Part shown: one piece after another, positions 19,369 to 31,862 of the stretch
Layout: every line of letters begins with the position of its first letter
How positions within the stretch are numbered: position 1 is the first letter of the stretch
Assembly (NCBI RefSeq): GCF_900100385.1
Contig: NZ_FNFC01000011.1
Span: 62,001-126,000 of the forward strand
Direction of reading: 5' to 3'
Origin: Halovenus aranensis
GTDB lineage: Archaea > Halobacteriota > Halobacteria > Halobacteriales > Haloarculaceae
DNA: 64,000 nt
The notes under the pieces: generated by a model
What the model saw: the letters and a program-made list of their open reading frames with translations, nothing else
What the model was told of the DNA's origin: nothing
The model's database searches: none
Translations under genes and position numbers: made by a program

Positions 19369-21876
19369 CTATTCCTCGCCCGGAACCACGGTGACCGTCG
19401 ACACCTGGTCGCCATTCTCGGTCGTCATCACGGTGACGCCCATCGTGTTCCGCCCCTGGGTCGATATCTCGTCGACCGGACAGCGCATAATCTGGCCCCG
19501 GTCGGTCATGGCGACGATGTCGTCCTCGGCGGCGACGGCCTTGACTGTCGCCACCTGGCCGTTTCGCTCGTCGGTTTTGATGTCAACGAGGCCTTTCCCG
19601 TAGCGAGACTGGCGTCGGTACTCCGAGAGGAGCGTCCGTTTGCCGTAGCCGTTGTGCGTGACCGTCAACAGTGCGCGTTCGTCGGCGTCGTCGGTCGCGA
19701 CCATGCCGGCGACGTGGTCGCCGTCCTGGAGGTCGATACCGCGGACGCCGCGGGCATTCCGGCCCATCTGTCTGACCTCGTCCTCGGCGAATCGGATTGT
19801 CATTCCCTGCTCGGTTGCGACCACTAGATCGCCCGTGCCGTCGGTCACCTCCACGTCGACCAGTTCGTCGCCGTCCTCCAGAGAGGCGGCGATGATACCG
19901 GTCGAGAGGATGTTCTCGAACTCCGTCACACAGGTACGTTTGACGTAGCCGTCACGGGTCACCATCGTGATACACTCGTCCTCGCCGAAGTCGTCGGTGC
20001 AGACGACCGCGGTCAACTCCTCGCCGTCGTCGAGGTCGATGAGGTTGACCGCAGACTTCCCGCGAGCGGTTCGGGACATCTCGGGTATCTCGTAGGTCTT
20101 GAGCCGGTAGACCTGCCCCTGGTTGGTGAAACAACAGAGGTAGTCGTGGGTGTTCGCCCGGAACACCTTCGAGACTCGGTCACCCTCCTTGGGGTCTGCG
20201 CCGATGATGCCCTTCCCGCCACGGCCCTGCGGGTCGAAGGCGTCGACCGGCATCCGCTTGATGTAGTCCTGTTCGGTGATGACCACGAGCGAGTCCTCCT
20301 CGGGGATGAGGTCCTCGTGGGTGACCTGCCCCTCGTCTTCGAGAATCGACGTTTTCCGTTCGTCGCCGTACTCCTCGGCGACTTCGCGGAGTTCGTCTTT
20401 GATGACCGAGAGGAGTTTCTCCTCGCTCGCGAGGACGCGTTCGAGGTACTCGATTTCCTCCTGAATCTCGGCGTACTCGGCCTCGATTTCGCCGGCCTCC
20501 ATCGAGGTCAGCGAGCCGATCTGCATCCGCAGGATGTGTTCTGCCTGCTCTTTGGAGAACGCAAAGTCCGACTGCACGTCGGGGTATTCGAGCTCGACAT
20601 CGAGTGTCGTCGGGTCAACCTCGCCTTCGAGGACTGCCTGGGCCTCGTCGCGGTCGGCGGACTCGGTGACGAGGTTGACGATGGCCTCCGCGGTGTCGAC
20701 AGCTTCGAGCCGACCTTCGAGGATATGCGCGCGGTCTTTGGCCTCGTCGAGGTCGTGTCGGGCACGTCGCCGGACGACCTCTTTGCGGTGGTCGAGATAG
20801 TGTTCGAGCGTCTCCTTCAGGGTCAACACCTGGGGCTGGTCGTCGACCAGCGCGAGGTTGATGACGCCGAATGTCGATTCGAGGTGATGATCGAGCAGTT
20901 GGTTCTCGACGACGTCGACGTTCGCGCCGCGCTTGAGGTCGATGACGACCCGGACGCCGTCGCGGTCGGACTCGTCGCGCAGGTCAGAGACGCCCTCGAT
21001 GACGCCCTCGTTCACGTCGTCGGCGATGCGCTCGACCATCCGCGCTTTGTTCTCCTGGTAGGGGAGTTCGGTGATGACGATGCGGTCGCCGCCGGTCTCG
21101 TTGCGCTGGATGTCGTACTCGGCGCGCATCCGGAGCCGGCCGCGGCCGGTCGCATACGCCGAGTAGATTGCGTCTTTGCCGACGATGTTGCCGCCGGTCG
21201 GGAAGTCCGGCCCCTTGATGTGGTCCATCAGGTCCTCGACCTCGCAGTCGGGGTTGTCGATGAGGTGTATCGTCGCGTCGACCACCTCGTTCAGGTTGTG
21301 CGGCGGGATGTTCGTCGACATCCCGACGGCGATACCCGAGGAGCCGTTGAGCAGCAGGTTCGGCAACTTTGCGGGCAACACCGCGGGCTCCTGGAGCCGG
21401 TCGTCGTAGTTCGACTGGAAGTCGACGGTGTCTTTCTCTAAGTCTTCGAGCAGTTCCTCGGCGACCGTGGCCATCCGGGCCTCGGTGTACCGCATCGCGG
21501 CGGGCGGGTCGCCGTCCATCGAGCCGAAATTCCCCTGACCGTCGACGAGCGGATAGCGAAGCGAGAAATCCTGTGCCATCCGCACGAGCGTGTCGTAGAT
21601 GGCCTTGTCACCGTGGGGATGGTAGTCACCCATCGTCTCCCCGACAATCGAGGAGCACTTGCGGTGTCCCGACCCCGACGTGACGCCCATCTCGTGCATG
21701 GCATAGAGGACGCGCCGGTGGACGGGTTTGAGCCCGTCGCGCACGTCGGGCAGGGCTCGACCCGCGATGACGCTCATCGCGTAATCGATGTAGCTCTGTT
21801 CCATCTCGTCTTCGATGCGAACGCGCTCGACGTTCGCTGCCGGTACCTCCACGTCTTCAGGCGTGTCTGAACTCAT
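19369..21876 (-). CDS. gyrA: DNA gyrase subunit A
   Basis: This is an 835-aa type IIA topoisomerase subunit that cleaves and religates DNA. The catalytic Tyr is in MRYTEARM (about residue 130), preceded by the [15 protein letters not shown] region. The C-terminal beta-pinwheel carries repeats such as [13 protein letters not shown] and [13 protein letters not shown]. The GyrA box reads QGRGGKG, where the bacterial consensus is QRRGGKG. It starts 11 nt after the gyrB stop. Confidence 0.98.
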   Translation of the reverse strand: MSSDTPEDVEVPAANVERVRIEDEMEQSYIDYAMSVIAGRALPDVRDGLKPVHRRVLYAMHEMGVTSGSGHRKCSSIVGETMGDYHPHGDKAIYDTLVRMAQDFSLRYPLVDGQGNFGSMDGDPPAAMRYTEARMATVAEELLEDLEKDTVDFQSNYDDRLQEPAVLPAKLPNLLLNGSSGIAVGMSTNIPPHNLNEVVDATIHLIDNPDCEVEDLMDHIKGPDFPTGGNIVGKDAIYSAYATGRGRLRMRAEYDIQRNETGGDRIVITELPYQENKARMVERIADDVNEGVIEGVSDLRDESDRDGVRVVIDLKRGANVDVVENQLLDHHLESTFGVINLALVDDQPQVLTLKETLEHYLDHRKEVVRRRARHDLDEAKDRAHILEGRLEAVDTAEAIVNLVTESADRDEAQAVLEGEVDPTTLDVELEYPDVQSDFAFSKEQAEHILRMQIGSLTSMEAGEIEAEYAEIQEEIEYLERVLASEEKLLSVIKDELREVAEEYGDERKTSILEDEGQVTHEDLIPEEDSLVVITEQDYIKRMPVDAFDPQGRGGKGIIGADPKEGDRVSKVFRANTHDYLCCFTNQGQVYRLKTYEIPEMSRTARGKSAVNLIDLDDGEELTAVVCTDDFGEDECITMVTRDGYVKRTCVTEFENILSTGIIAASLEDGDELVDVEVTDGTGDLVVATEQGMTIRFAEDEVRQMGRNARGVRGIDLQDGDHVAGMVATDDADERALLTVTHNGYGKRTLLSEYRRQSRYGKGLVDIKTDERNGQVATVKAVAAEDDIVAMTDRGQIMRCPVDEISTQGRNTMGVTVMTTENGDQVSTVTVVPGEE

Positions 21877-21887
21877 ACTCTCTCACC

Positions 21888-23855
<1,968 letters not shown>

Positions 23856-23863
23856 TTAAAGGT

Positions 23864-23881
23864 CACGCACGCGTGCGCGTG
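23864..23881. promoter_or_regulatory. 18-bp alternating purine-pyrimidine tract beside the gyrB promoter
   Basis: All 18 bases alternate pyrimidine-purine, consisting only of CA/CG/TG steps, a composition prone to Z-DNA under negative supercoiling. It lies 2 bp outside the gyrB TATA box, in the BRE position, in the 165-bp region shared with divergent top6B. A supercoiling-sensing role is inference. Confidence 0.45.
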
Positions 23882-23954
23882 AGTTCGGTCTCTATGTCGG
23901 GCGGTTTATCGGTCGCTCGTCGGGCGTTTACTTTCGCTCTGGTTGCCGACAACA

Positions 23955-23960
23955 TTTAAC
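23955..23960 (+). promoter_or_regulatory. TATA-like box for top6BA
   Basis: TTTAAC lies 27 nt before the top6B ATG at 23988, the usual distance for a leaderless haloarchaeal transcript. Confidence 0.5.
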
Positions 23961-23987
23961 CCCGGGTGTGATACATACGGGTACACG

Positions 23988-26369
23988 ATGACATCGTATC
24001 AGTCGCGTCTCGGCAGCGGGGACGGGATTGCCGAGGAGCTGGCCGAGGGCCAGCGCGCCATCTCGATTGCGGAGTTCTTCGAGAAGAACAAGCATATGCT
24101 CGGGTTCGACTCCGGAGCCCGGGGCCTCGTGACCGCCGTCAAAGAGGCTGTCGACAACAGCCTCGACGCCTGCGAGGAGGCCGGTATCCTGCCGGATATC
24201 TACGTCGAACTCCAGGACGAGGGCGATTACTACCGCCTCATCGTCGAGGACAACGGTCCCGGCATCACGAAAGAGCAGATTCCCAAAATCTTCGGGAAGT
24301 TGCTCTATGGCTCCCGGTTCCACAAGCGCGAACAGGCCCGAGGTCAGCAGGGAATCGGGATTTCTGCGGCAGTTCTTTACTCCCAGCTCACCTCCGGCAA
24401 GCCCGCGAAAGTCACCTCCCGAACCCAGTCAAGAGACGAGGCACAGTACTTCGAGGTTATCGTCGACACCGAAGAAAACGAACCCGAAATCAGCGTCGAG
24501 GAGACGACGACCTGGGAGCGGCCACACGGCACGCGCATCGAACTGGAGATGGAGGCGAACATGCGCGCCCGCCAGCAGCTCCACGACTACATCACCCATA
24601 CGGCGGTCGTCAATCCCCACGCCCGAATCGAGCTCAAAGAGCCGAAAGCGGAGTTCAAATACGAGCGGGCGACCGACCAGCTTCCGGCCGAGACCGAGGA
24701 GATTCGGCCACATCCTCACGGCGTCGAACTTGGGACCCTCATCAAGATGGGAGAAGAGACCGACTCGTACTCCATTTCGGGATTCGTTCAAGAGGAGTTC
24801 ACCAGGGTCGGCCAGAAGACCGCCGACGCAATCATCGACAGCTTCCGTGACCGCCACTTCGGCCGGGAGATGACATGGCAGACCCCCCAGGCTCACGAAG
24901 ACGTCGCCATCGAGGAGACAGTCACCGAAGCCGTCGTGAACAAAGGCCAGGAGGCGACGGCAGACTTCGCCGACGGCGTTGCTGATACGCTGACCAGCCA
25001 CGACCGGGTCGCGCACCACCAGGTCCTCGAAGCGGTCGAAGCCGTCGGCGACGAGGTCCAGGCGGAGTACGGTACCACCTTCGGCTCGACGGTGCGAGAG
25101 AACGCCGTCGAGGCCGCCTGGGGGGCGATTACTGCCACACGCGAGTCGGACATCTACGCGCTGGTCGACGAGGCGACGACGACACGCAAAGACGACGCCG
25201 TCGTCGAGGCGATTACCGAGCGCCTGGCGGCCAAGTTCGAACAGGGCGAGCGCCACCGAGTCACCCGGGACGACCTCCGGTCGTTTGTCGACCGTGCGGC
25301 CGACATGACCGAAGAACGCGACGACGCCACGTTCGGCGACACCGCCCGTGAGAACATCGTCGACGCGCTCTGGGAGACTGCCGCCCTCGTTCCGGACGAC
25401 CCGCCGAAGATTCACGACGTGGCCGCCGAGCGCGACACCGCCTCGGAGCTACTCGACGCGATGCGCGCGGTCGACATCATGTCCCCACCGACGGGCTGTC
25501 TGGCCCCAATCACCGAAGACCTCGTCGAGAAGGGTCTCGGCAAGGAGTACGACGCCGACTTCTTCGCAGCGGCGACCCGAGACGCCTCGGTTCACGGCGG
25601 TGACCCCTTCATCGTCGAGGCCGGCATCGCCTACGGCGGCGACGTCGAGTCCGACGGCTCGGCGGAGGTGCTCCGGTTTGCCAACCGAGTCCCGCTGGTC
25701 TACCAGCGCGGGGCCTGTGCGACGACCGACGTGGTCAAGAACATCAACTGGCGCAACTACGGCCTCGACCAGCCGGGTGGGAGCGGCGTCCCGAACGGGC
25801 CGGCGGTCATCATGGTCCACGTTGCCTCCACGAACGTCCCCTTCACTAGCGAGTCCAAAGACGCCATCGCCAACGTTCCAGAAATCGAAGACGAAATCGA
25901 ACTCGCAATCCGGGAGGCCGCCCGCGAATTGAAGAGCTTTCTCAACAAGCGACGGTCGATGCGCCAGCGCCGCGAGAAACAAAACAAGCTGGCGACCATC
26001 CTCCCCGAAATGGCACAGAAGCTGTCCGGCGTGACCGAGCGCGAGGACTTGGAGATAGACAACACGATGGCTCGCATCATGAACGACGTGTTAGTGGCCC
26101 GCGAGCGCGACGGCGAGACAGTCCGACTCGTCGTCGAGAACAACGACGACACCAATGCCGACCCGGAAATTACCGAAATCGTCGACGCGGAGCCGGCCGA
26201 GGTAAACGGCGCGAACGTCGTCGAGATGGACGGCGAGTGGTTCCTCAAGTGGAGCCCGACCGTCTCGGCGGGCGAACAGGCCACGCTCGAATACACGCTC
26301 GCTACAGACGCCGACCCCGAGGTCGCAGTCGACGGTATCGAGGACGAGAAACTGACAGTGGACGCCTGA
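23988..26369 (+). CDS. top6B: DNA topoisomerase VI subunit B
   Basis: This is a 793-aa GHKL ATPase subunit of topoisomerase VI. The ATPase domain shows [14 protein letters not shown] (about residue 58), DNGPGI (about 88), and [20 protein letters not shown] (about 105). Crenarchaeal Top6B is about 530 aa. Here an acidic, mainly helical stretch of roughly 230 residues (about 290-510) is inserted before the PPTGCLAPI transducer-domain segment, followed by a C-terminal Ig-like part. The ATG at 23988 is supported by the TATA box. The frame also extends upstream to 23943. top6A follows after 4 nt. Confidence 0.97.
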   Translation: MTSYQSRLGSGDGIAEELAEGQRAISIAEFFEKNKHMLGFDSGARGLVTAVKEAVDNSLDACEEAGILPDIYVELQDEGDYYRLIVEDNGPGITKEQIPKIFGKLLYGSRFHKREQARGQQGIGISAAVLYSQLTSGKPAKVTSRTQSRDEAQYFEVIVDTEENEPEISVEETTTWERPHGTRIELEMEANMRARQQLHDYITHTAVVNPHARIELKEPKAEFKYERATDQLPAETEEIRPHPHGVELGTLIKMGEETDSYSISGFVQEEFTRVGQKTADAIIDSFRDRHFGREMTWQTPQAHEDVAIEETVTEAVVNKGQEATADFADGVADTLTSHDRVAHHQVLEAVEAVGDEVQAEYGTTFGSTVRENAVEAAWGAITATRESDIYALVDEATTTRKDDAVVEAITERLAAKFEQGERHRVTRDDLRSFVDRAADMTEERDDATFGDTARENIVDALWETAALVPDDPPKIHDVAAERDTASELLDAMRAVDIMSPPTGCLAPITEDLVEKGLGKEYDADFFAAATRDASVHGGDPFIVEAGIAYGGDVESDGSAEVLRFANRVPLVYQRGACATTDVVKNINWRNYGLDQPGGSGVPNGPAVIMVHVASTNVPFTSESKDAIANVPEIEDEIELAIREAARELKSFLNKRRSMRQRREKQNKLATILPEMAQKLSGVTEREDLEIDNTMARIMNDVLVARERDGETVRLVVENNDDTNADPEITEIVDAEPAEVNGANVVEMDGEWFLKWSPTVSAGEQATLEYTLATDADPEVAVDGIEDEKLTVDA

Positions 26370-26373
26370 ACCC

Positions 26374-27465
26374 ATGAGCACTGACGATACATCCGACGCC
26401 CGCGAACAGTTGCTGAGTCTCGCTAACCAGTTCTACGAGCAGTTCGAGGACGGGACCGTCCCCAGCATGGAGGTACCGACCCGGACGAAGACCAACATCG
26501 AGTACGACGAAGACAGCGGTGTCTGGGTCTACGGCGACCGAACGTCGACCCGGAGTGCCAACTCCGTGCGCGGTGCCCAGAAGCTCCTGAAGGCGACCTA
26601 CGCCATCGACTTCCTCGCCCGCCAACTCGAAGAGGGCCGCTCCTCGACACTGCGTGAACTCTACTACCTCTCCGAGTCGTGGGACCTCGACGAGGCCCAG
26701 TTCTCCAGCCAGGACGAGTCGAACCAGCTCATCGAGGACTTAGAAATCGTCTCGGGAGTCACCCGCGAGGACTTCCACATGCGTCCCGAGGAGTCGGGCG
26801 CGACGGTGATGGGACCACTGGAGATTCGCGAACAGACACGCCGTGGCGAGCGTGAGATTCACTGCCAGGAAGACGTGGGCGAGGGCGGCTACCAGATTCC
26901 GAACAACCCCGATACCATCGAGTTTCTCGACAACGACGCCGACTTCGTGCTGGCCGTCGAGACCGGCGGCATGCGCGACCGCCTTGTCGAGAACGGCTTC
27001 GACGAGGAGTACAACGCCCTGGTCGTCCACCTGAAGGGCCAGCCCGCGCGGGCGACCCGTCGGCTCACCAAGCGCCTGCACGACGAACTCGACTTGCCGG
27101 TCGTGGTCTTCACTGACGGTGACCCCTGGAGTTACCGCATCTACGGCTCGGTCGCGTACGGCTCTATCAAGAGCGCACACCTCTCTGAGTACCTCGCGAC
27201 CCCGGAGGCGCAATACGTCGGCATCCGGCCCGAGGACATCGTCGAGTACGACCTGCCGACGGACCCGCTGTCTGACTCTGACGTGAACGCCCTCGAATCC
27301 GAGCTCGAAGACCCCCGCTTCCAGACCGAGTTCTGGACCGAGCAGATAGAACTCCAGCTCGACATCGAGAAGAAATCAGAACAGCAGTCACTCGCGGCTC
27401 GCGGCCTGGATTTCGTGACCGACACCTACCTCCCCGAGCGCCTGACCGAGATGGGCGTCCTCTAG
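26374..27465 (+). CDS. top6A: DNA topoisomerase VI subunit A (Spo11 homologue)
   Basis: This is a 363-aa catalytic subunit that makes the double-strand break. The active-site Tyr is in [11 protein letters not shown] (about residue 92). The Toprim acidic residues are in [13 protein letters not shown] (about 250). It sits directly behind top6B. Its 3' end overlaps the convergent zinc-ribbon gene by 4 nt. Confidence 0.98.
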   Translation: MSTDDTSDAREQLLSLANQFYEQFEDGTVPSMEVPTRTKTNIEYDEDSGVWVYGDRTSTRSANSVRGAQKLLKATYAIDFLARQLEEGRSSTLRELYYLSESWDLDEAQFSSQDESNQLIEDLEIVSGVTREDFHMRPEESGATVMGPLEIREQTRRGEREIHCQEDVGEGGYQIPNNPDTIEFLDNDADFVLAVETGGMRDRLVENGFDEEYNALVVHLKGQPARATRRLTKRLHDELDLPVVVFTDGDPWSYRIYGSVAYGSIKSAHLSEYLATPEAQYVGIRPEDIVEYDLPTDPLSDSDVNALESELEDPRFQTEFWTEQIELQLDIEKKSEQQSLAARGLDFVTDTYLPERLTEMGVL

Positions 27466-28364
27466 GTGTCTTCTGTCAGCGTCGACTCCTCGTCGGTGTC
27501 CTGTGTCGGTCCCTCGGTCGCTCCGGAGACACCGGGGGCTGTCTGTTCGTCCATCGCCGCCAGCTCAGCATCGAGCGTGTCGGTCTCGCCGACGCGTGCC
27601 GTCCGACACTCCTCACAGTACCAGTTCTCGCCGCGTTCGATGGTGTACAGCGGGACGCCCGCGACGACGTAGGACTGCTCGTACTCTCGTTTGAGGCCAC
27701 GGTCGACGCGGTCGAAACAGACCGAACACGGCTTGTCGGTGTTCCTGACGAACTGCTCGTCGACGGTGGTCGTCGGGCCGAACGTCGTCGGCGGATGACG
27801 GTTCTCGATGCGTCGGCGGGTCGGCGGTAACAGAAGCGTCGCCAGAATCAGGCAGGTCACTGCGAGTGTGATGCCGACCGGCGACGTGCCAAAGGAGGTG
27901 AGGATAGCGATTCCGAGAGCCACCGACAGCAGCCCTTTCGCGTAGCCCGAGACGGTGCCGTCCTGGTCGTCGGTGTCCCGGTTTTTGCCCCCAGTCGCCG
28001 CTGTCCGTGCAGGCTGACCCGGTCGACTGTCTTCGCCGTGAGCGCGGAGTACTTTCCGCTCGGCGGTGTGTTCGTAGTGATACCAGCCATACAGGAGGTT
28101 ACCAACACCACCGGTAAACAGCAACAGGAGGATGTGGACGGGCACTGAGCCGTAGGTGCGGTTCACGAGCGCGACCTCGTCGCCGCCGTCGTACTGCACG
28201 GCCCAACCGTTGGCGAGGTGGTCGCTGACCCGCGCCCGAAACTGCTGGTGGCTCCGGTCTGCCCGTGACGAACCGGTGAGGTCGTGACCGCACTGGCCGC
28301 AGTAGCGGTCGCTCTCGTCGACATCCCTGCCGCAGTTCGGACAGTACGAGGTGGTCGGATTCAT
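27462..28364 (-). CDS. zinc-ribbon membrane protein
   Basis: This is a 300-aa protein. An N-terminal double zinc ribbon (CPNC at about residue 8, CGQC at about 22) is followed by a soluble segment, a hydrophobic segment near 70-95, two further membrane helices near 145-185, and a C-terminal second zinc ribbon (CSVC near 216, CEEC near 252). Architecture suggests a membrane-anchored protein with cytoplasmic metal-binding ends. Function is unknown. Confidence 0.8.
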   Translation of the reverse strand: MNPTTSYCPNCGRDVDESDRYCGQCGHDLTGSSRADRSHQQFRARVSDHLANGWAVQYDGGDEVALVNRTYGSVPVHILLLLFTGGVGNLLYGWYHYEHTAERKVLRAHGEDSRPGQPARTAATGGKNRDTDDQDGTVSGYAKGLLSVALGIAILTSFGTSPVGITLAVTCLILATLLLPPTRRRIENRHPPTTFGPTTTVDEQFVRNTDKPCSVCFDRVDRGLKREYEQSYVVAGVPLYTIERGENWYCEECRTARVGETDTLDAELAAMDEQTAPGVSGATEGPTQDTDEESTLTEDT

Positions 28365-28451
28365 CGCGTGTATAGACCTCCGACGGCGCTTGTCTCCGGT
28401 GAGGCGGCCCTCGTAGAAAACGATGTTGCCCTGTTTCGCGGCCGTGGCAAG

Positions 28452-28871
28452 TCACCGGATAACCGTGACAGACGCGGGTGAGCGTTCGACCACTCGCTCG
28501 GCGACACTTCCCAGAAAGAACCGCTCCAAAGCGGACTGGCTGTGACTCCCGAGGACCACGTGGTCGATATCGTCGTCAATCTGTTCGAGAATCACCCGCG
28601 ATGGTTTCCCGTGTTCGAGAGTAGTCACCACCTCGGTGCCGTGTTCGGCCGCCAACTCCTCGGCCTCGGACAGATGTGTTCGGCCCTCCTCTTCGCGCTT
28701 CTCGTAGATATCACCCAACTTCATTCCGACCGTCCGCTCGGGCTGGTACGTGACCGACGTATCGACCACGAACAAGACGAGCAACTCCTCGTCGGCGAAC
28801 GTCTCGCAGGCAAACGACAGCGCGTCGCGAGCGTTGTCAGACCCATCGAACGGAACCAGTATTCGTGACAT
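28452..28871 (-). CDS. universal stress protein (UspA family)
   Basis: This is a 139-aa UspA-fold protein. MSRILVPFDGSDNARDAL is the classical first strand. The ATP-binding-type motif near the C-terminus is present as GSHSQSALERFFLGSVAERVVE. The start at 28871 (MSRIL) is preferred over a frame extension to 28883. A TATATAAA-like box at 28905-28914 lies about 34 nt upstream on its strand. It is divergent from nhaC. Confidence 0.93.
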   Translation of the reverse strand: MSRILVPFDGSDNARDALSFACETFADEELLVLFVVDTSVTYQPERTVGMKLGDIYEKREEEGRTHLSEAEELAAEHGTEVVTTLEHGKPSRVILEQIDDDIDHVVLGSHSQSALERFFLGSVAERVVERSPASVTVIR

Positions 28872-28904
28872 AACACCACACATTCAGAGAAATACCCGCT
28901 TTGC

Positions 28905-28930
28905 TTATATAAATACACACACTTTTATAT
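28905..28930. promoter_or_regulatory. back-to-back TATA boxes of the usp/nhaC divergent promoter
   Basis: TTATATAAAT at 28905-28914 serves the minus-strand usp gene. TTTTATAT at 28923-28930 lies 24 nt before the nhaC ATG. The boxes are only 8 bp apart, so initiation on the two strands may compete. Confidence 0.5.
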
Positions 28931-28954
28931 CGAATACTGCTGTGCGTCTACAAT

Positions 28955-30553
28955 ATGGTTGAAGCAACGGTCTGGTCGGTCGTGCCGCCGCTTGTTGCGA
29001 TTGGGCTGGCAATCATCACGCGGAAGGCAATACTGTCGCTGTTCCTCGGCATCTGGTCTGGCGCAGTTCTGTACACCGGTAACGTCGGTATTATTCAGAC
29101 GTTCGACTGGATAGTCGCCGCGATACTCGCAGACGAGGGGTTCCACGTCCGTATTATCCTCTTTACGCTGTTGCTCGGGTCTGGCGTCGCGATGATATGG
29201 CGCCTCGGTGGTGCAGTTGCGATACGAAACTGGGCGATGACCCGAATTGACTCCCAGCGCACGGCCGGGCTGATGGCCTGGGGTCTCGGGACCGGCTTCT
29301 TTTTCGACGACTACGCCAACACAGCTATCGTCGGGAGCACGATGAAAGAGATTTCCGACAACCTCCGTATCTCGCGGGAAAAACTCTCCTATCTCATCGA
29401 CTCGACCGCAGCGCCGGCGGCGACACTCGGCATCTCCTCGTGGGTCGCCTTCCAGATATCGATGATCGAGCTGGGCTACGAGGAGACCGGCCTGCCCGAA
29501 GAAGAGATTCCTGGCGGATTCAGCGTCTTTCTCGAGGCGTGGCCGTTCAACATGTACTCGATTCTGGCGATTGTGATGGTCTTCGTCATCGTCGTCACAC
29601 AGCGGGATTTCGGCGAAATGCTGTTTGCCGAGCGTCGCTCGGCGACCACCGGGAAAGTCAACCGCGACGGCGCGCGGCCGATGCAGGACGTGGAGGGTGA
29701 CCTCGGGAAGCCGAACGTCGACGACCCGAAAATCGCGACGTTCGTCGTCCCGATACTCGTCCTCGTCGTCGGCGTACTCGGCGTCGCGGCCTGGACCGGG
29801 AACGTCTTCCAGGGCGCTGGGGTCGAGGAGTTCAGCGACAACGCCGACTTCACGCTCGCGTTGTTGCTCGGCTCGTTCGGCATGGTCGCCTCGTCGTACG
29901 TCCTCGGGTACGCCTACGGCATCCTCTCGCTGGGCGAGAGCGTCGACACGACCATCGACGGCTTCGGCATCATGCTGACGGCAGTGACGATTCTGGTGTT
30001 GGCGTGGTCGCTGGGCGAGACGGTCTCTGCCCTCGAGACGGGACGGTTCGTCTCCGAGCAAATCGACGGCCTCGTCGGCGAGAATCTGTTGCCGGTAATC
30101 GTCTTCCTCGCAGCCGCGTTCACGGCCTTCTCGACTGGCTCCTCGTGGGGCACGATGTCGATTCTTACGCCGATTGCGATACCGGTTGCCTGGGATATCG
30201 CGGCCAGTCACGAACTCGTTGCGGTGATGGTCGGGATGATATTCTCCGGCGCAATCTTCGGTGACCACAGCTCGCCGATTTCGGATACGACTGTCCTCTC
30301 TGCGACGTTCAGCGGGGCCGACCTCATCGACCACGTTAGGACACAGCTGTACTACGCCGTCACCGTGGCGCTGGTCGTCATCGTGCTGATGCTCATCTGG
30401 GGCTTTACCGGAGTGACGCCGTGGCTACTCTTGCTTCTCGGTATCGGGATGGTTGTCGGGCTGGTCTATGGGCTCTCTACGCTCCAGACGAACGTCTTCG
30501 ACATCGAGCCGATACAGGAGCCAGAGTACGAGGAGATATCACAGGACCAGTAG
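28955..30553 (+). CDS. nhaC: Na+/H+ antiporter, NhaC family
   Basis: This is a 532-aa polytopic membrane protein of the NhaC type with about 11-12 helices. Conserved polar motifs are FFFDDYANTAIVG (about residue 113), the STAAPAAT segment (about 151), SSWGTMSILTPIAIP (about 395) and IFGDHSSPISDTTVLSATFSG (about 430). It probably exports Na+ for pH and salt homeostasis, although related proteins can exchange organic acids or amino acids. It is convergent with the M24 gene, 6 nt apart. Confidence 0.92.
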   Translation: MVEATVWSVVPPLVAIGLAIITRKAILSLFLGIWSGAVLYTGNVGIIQTFDWIVAAILADEGFHVRIILFTLLLGSGVAMIWRLGGAVAIRNWAMTRIDSQRTAGLMAWGLGTGFFFDDYANTAIVGSTMKEISDNLRISREKLSYLIDSTAAPAATLGISSWVAFQISMIELGYEETGLPEEEIPGGFSVFLEAWPFNMYSILAIVMVFVIVVTQRDFGEMLFAERRSATTGKVNRDGARPMQDVEGDLGKPNVDDPKIATFVVPILVLVVGVLGVAAWTGNVFQGAGVEEFSDNADFTLALLLGSFGMVASSYVLGYAYGILSLGESVDTTIDGFGIMLTAVTILVLAWSLGETVSALETGRFVSEQIDGLVGENLLPVIVFLAAAFTAFSTGSSWGTMSILTPIAIPVAWDIAASHELVAVMVGMIFSGAIFGDHSSPISDTTVLSATFSGADLIDHVRTQLYYAVTVALVVIVLMLIWGFTGVTPWLLLLLGIGMVVGLVYGLSTLQTNVFDIEPIQEPEYEEISQDQ

Positions 30554-30559
30554 CGCCGG

Positions 30560-31774
30560 CTACCGAATGACGTTCGCCTCCAGATTTCGTGGGAAATAGG
30601 TCAACTGCTCGGTGCCGTCCTCGGTCACTGCGACCGTATCGGAGTGACGATACCCCGCGTTGTCGGTGTAGATGCCGGGCTCGATGGTGTAGACGTGGCC
30701 GGGCTCCATGACGGCGTCGGCCGCGTCTCGGCTGTCGCGTTCCTCGCAGTGGGTTCCCCACCCGCGGTCGATATAGGGCGGTTCGTGGGCACCCATCCCG
30801 ATGTTGTGGCCGACGTGGTGCTGTGCGAGGTCGGTGATGCCCTGTTCCTCGAAGTACGACCAGACGGCGTCGTCGACGGCGGCGAGTTCGACTCCCGGCC
30901 CCATCTCCTCGATAGCGATGCGCTGGGCTTCGAGCATCAGTTCGAAGTAGTGTTCGTCCTCGTCGCTGACCTCACCGACGAACATCGTCCGTTCGAGTTC
31001 CGAGAAGTAGCCGTCGACGTTCGCCGAGGCACCGGTAATCAGCACGTCGCCTTGCTCCAGACGCCGATTTGCGGTGTGGCCGTGGGGGAGACGCGTCTGT
31101 GGCCCGGAGATGAACCCAGCGTGGGCAGGTCCGTCGCCGCGGACCGTCGCCACGTACCGGTCTCCGAGCGTATCGAGTATAGCCCGCGAGGCACGCAGCG
31201 AGGCCCGCTGACTGACTGTCGCCGGGTGTGTGCCCGGTTCTGTCTCGTCGGCCAGATACCGGTGGGCGAGGTTCCCCCAGCGCGCTGACTCGCGGATGAG
31301 GTCGATTTCGGCGTCGGATTTGGCCCAGCGCATCCGGTCGACCCACGACTGCGTGTCTACGTCGACGTACTCTGTCAACGGCGGTCCCTCGTACCCCATG
31401 ACGCCAGGTGCGCCCTCGCCGTCGGCGAGGACCGTCGTCACGTCCAGTTCCGAGAGCATCCCCGCTATCGTCTCGATTGGACGCCCCTGTGGATAATCGA
31501 AGTAGGTGTGGACTCGGTCGATGTGGTCGTTGTCGGCGATGCGCTCGCGTTCGAGTCGGGGAACGGTGATAGCGACTGTCTCCTCGGTCACCGCCAGCAT
31601 GGCGGGCCGTTCGGTCTGGATGTGACCGAATCCGGTCAGGTAGCCAATACTCGTCGCGCCGAACCAACCGGCGGCGTCGGCGTCGGTCTCGGCGAGTCGT
31701 TCCCGAACCGCCTTCAGGCGGTCGTCGTACTCGCTGGCTGGCAGCTCCGTCGACAGGTCTGCAGGTGCTGACAT
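30560..31774 (-). CDS. M24 family (Xaa-Pro peptidase/creatinase-like) protein
   Basis: This is a 404-aa pita-bread-fold protein with an N-terminal creatinase-like domain (residues 1-165) and an M24 catalytic domain. HHVGHNIGMGAHEPP supplies the catalytic His. Several of the five metal ligands of prolidases are not conserved: the ITGASANVDGYFSELERT segment lacks both Asp ligands, and GYRHSDTV has Ser where the last Glu is expected. That pattern and the ending NLEANVIR are closer to creatinase or ectoine hydrolase (DoeA) than to a true aminopeptidase. The substrate is unknown. Confidence 0.85.
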   Translation of the reverse strand: MSAPADLSTELPASEYDDRLKAVRERLAETDADAAGWFGATSIGYLTGFGHIQTERPAMLAVTEETVAITVPRLERERIADNDHIDRVHTYFDYPQGRPIETIAGMLSELDVTTVLADGEGAPGVMGYEGPPLTEYVDVDTQSWVDRMRWAKSDAEIDLIRESARWGNLAHRYLADETEPGTHPATVSQRASLRASRAILDTLGDRYVATVRGDGPAHAGFISGPQTRLPHGHTANRRLEQGDVLITGASANVDGYFSELERTMFVGEVSDEDEHYFELMLEAQRIAIEEMGPGVELAAVDDAVWSYFEEQGITDLAQHHVGHNIGMGAHEPPYIDRGWGTHCEERDSRDAADAVMEPGHVYTIEPGIYTDNAGYRHSDTVAVTEDGTEQLTYFPRNLEANVIR

Positions 31775-31862
31775 ATCCGCTGTTCGGCCGACTGGGTTCT
31801 AACCCTTTTGCCGGAGACAGAACGAGTGGCCTATTCCGCTGAAACACATACCTCCCCTCGAA

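Noticed and set aside
28925-30334. 469-aa minus-strand frame opposite nhaC
   Set aside because: Composition is Arg/Asp/His-rich without hydrophobic core or motif, and nhaC on the plus strand has conserved transport motifs and a promoter.
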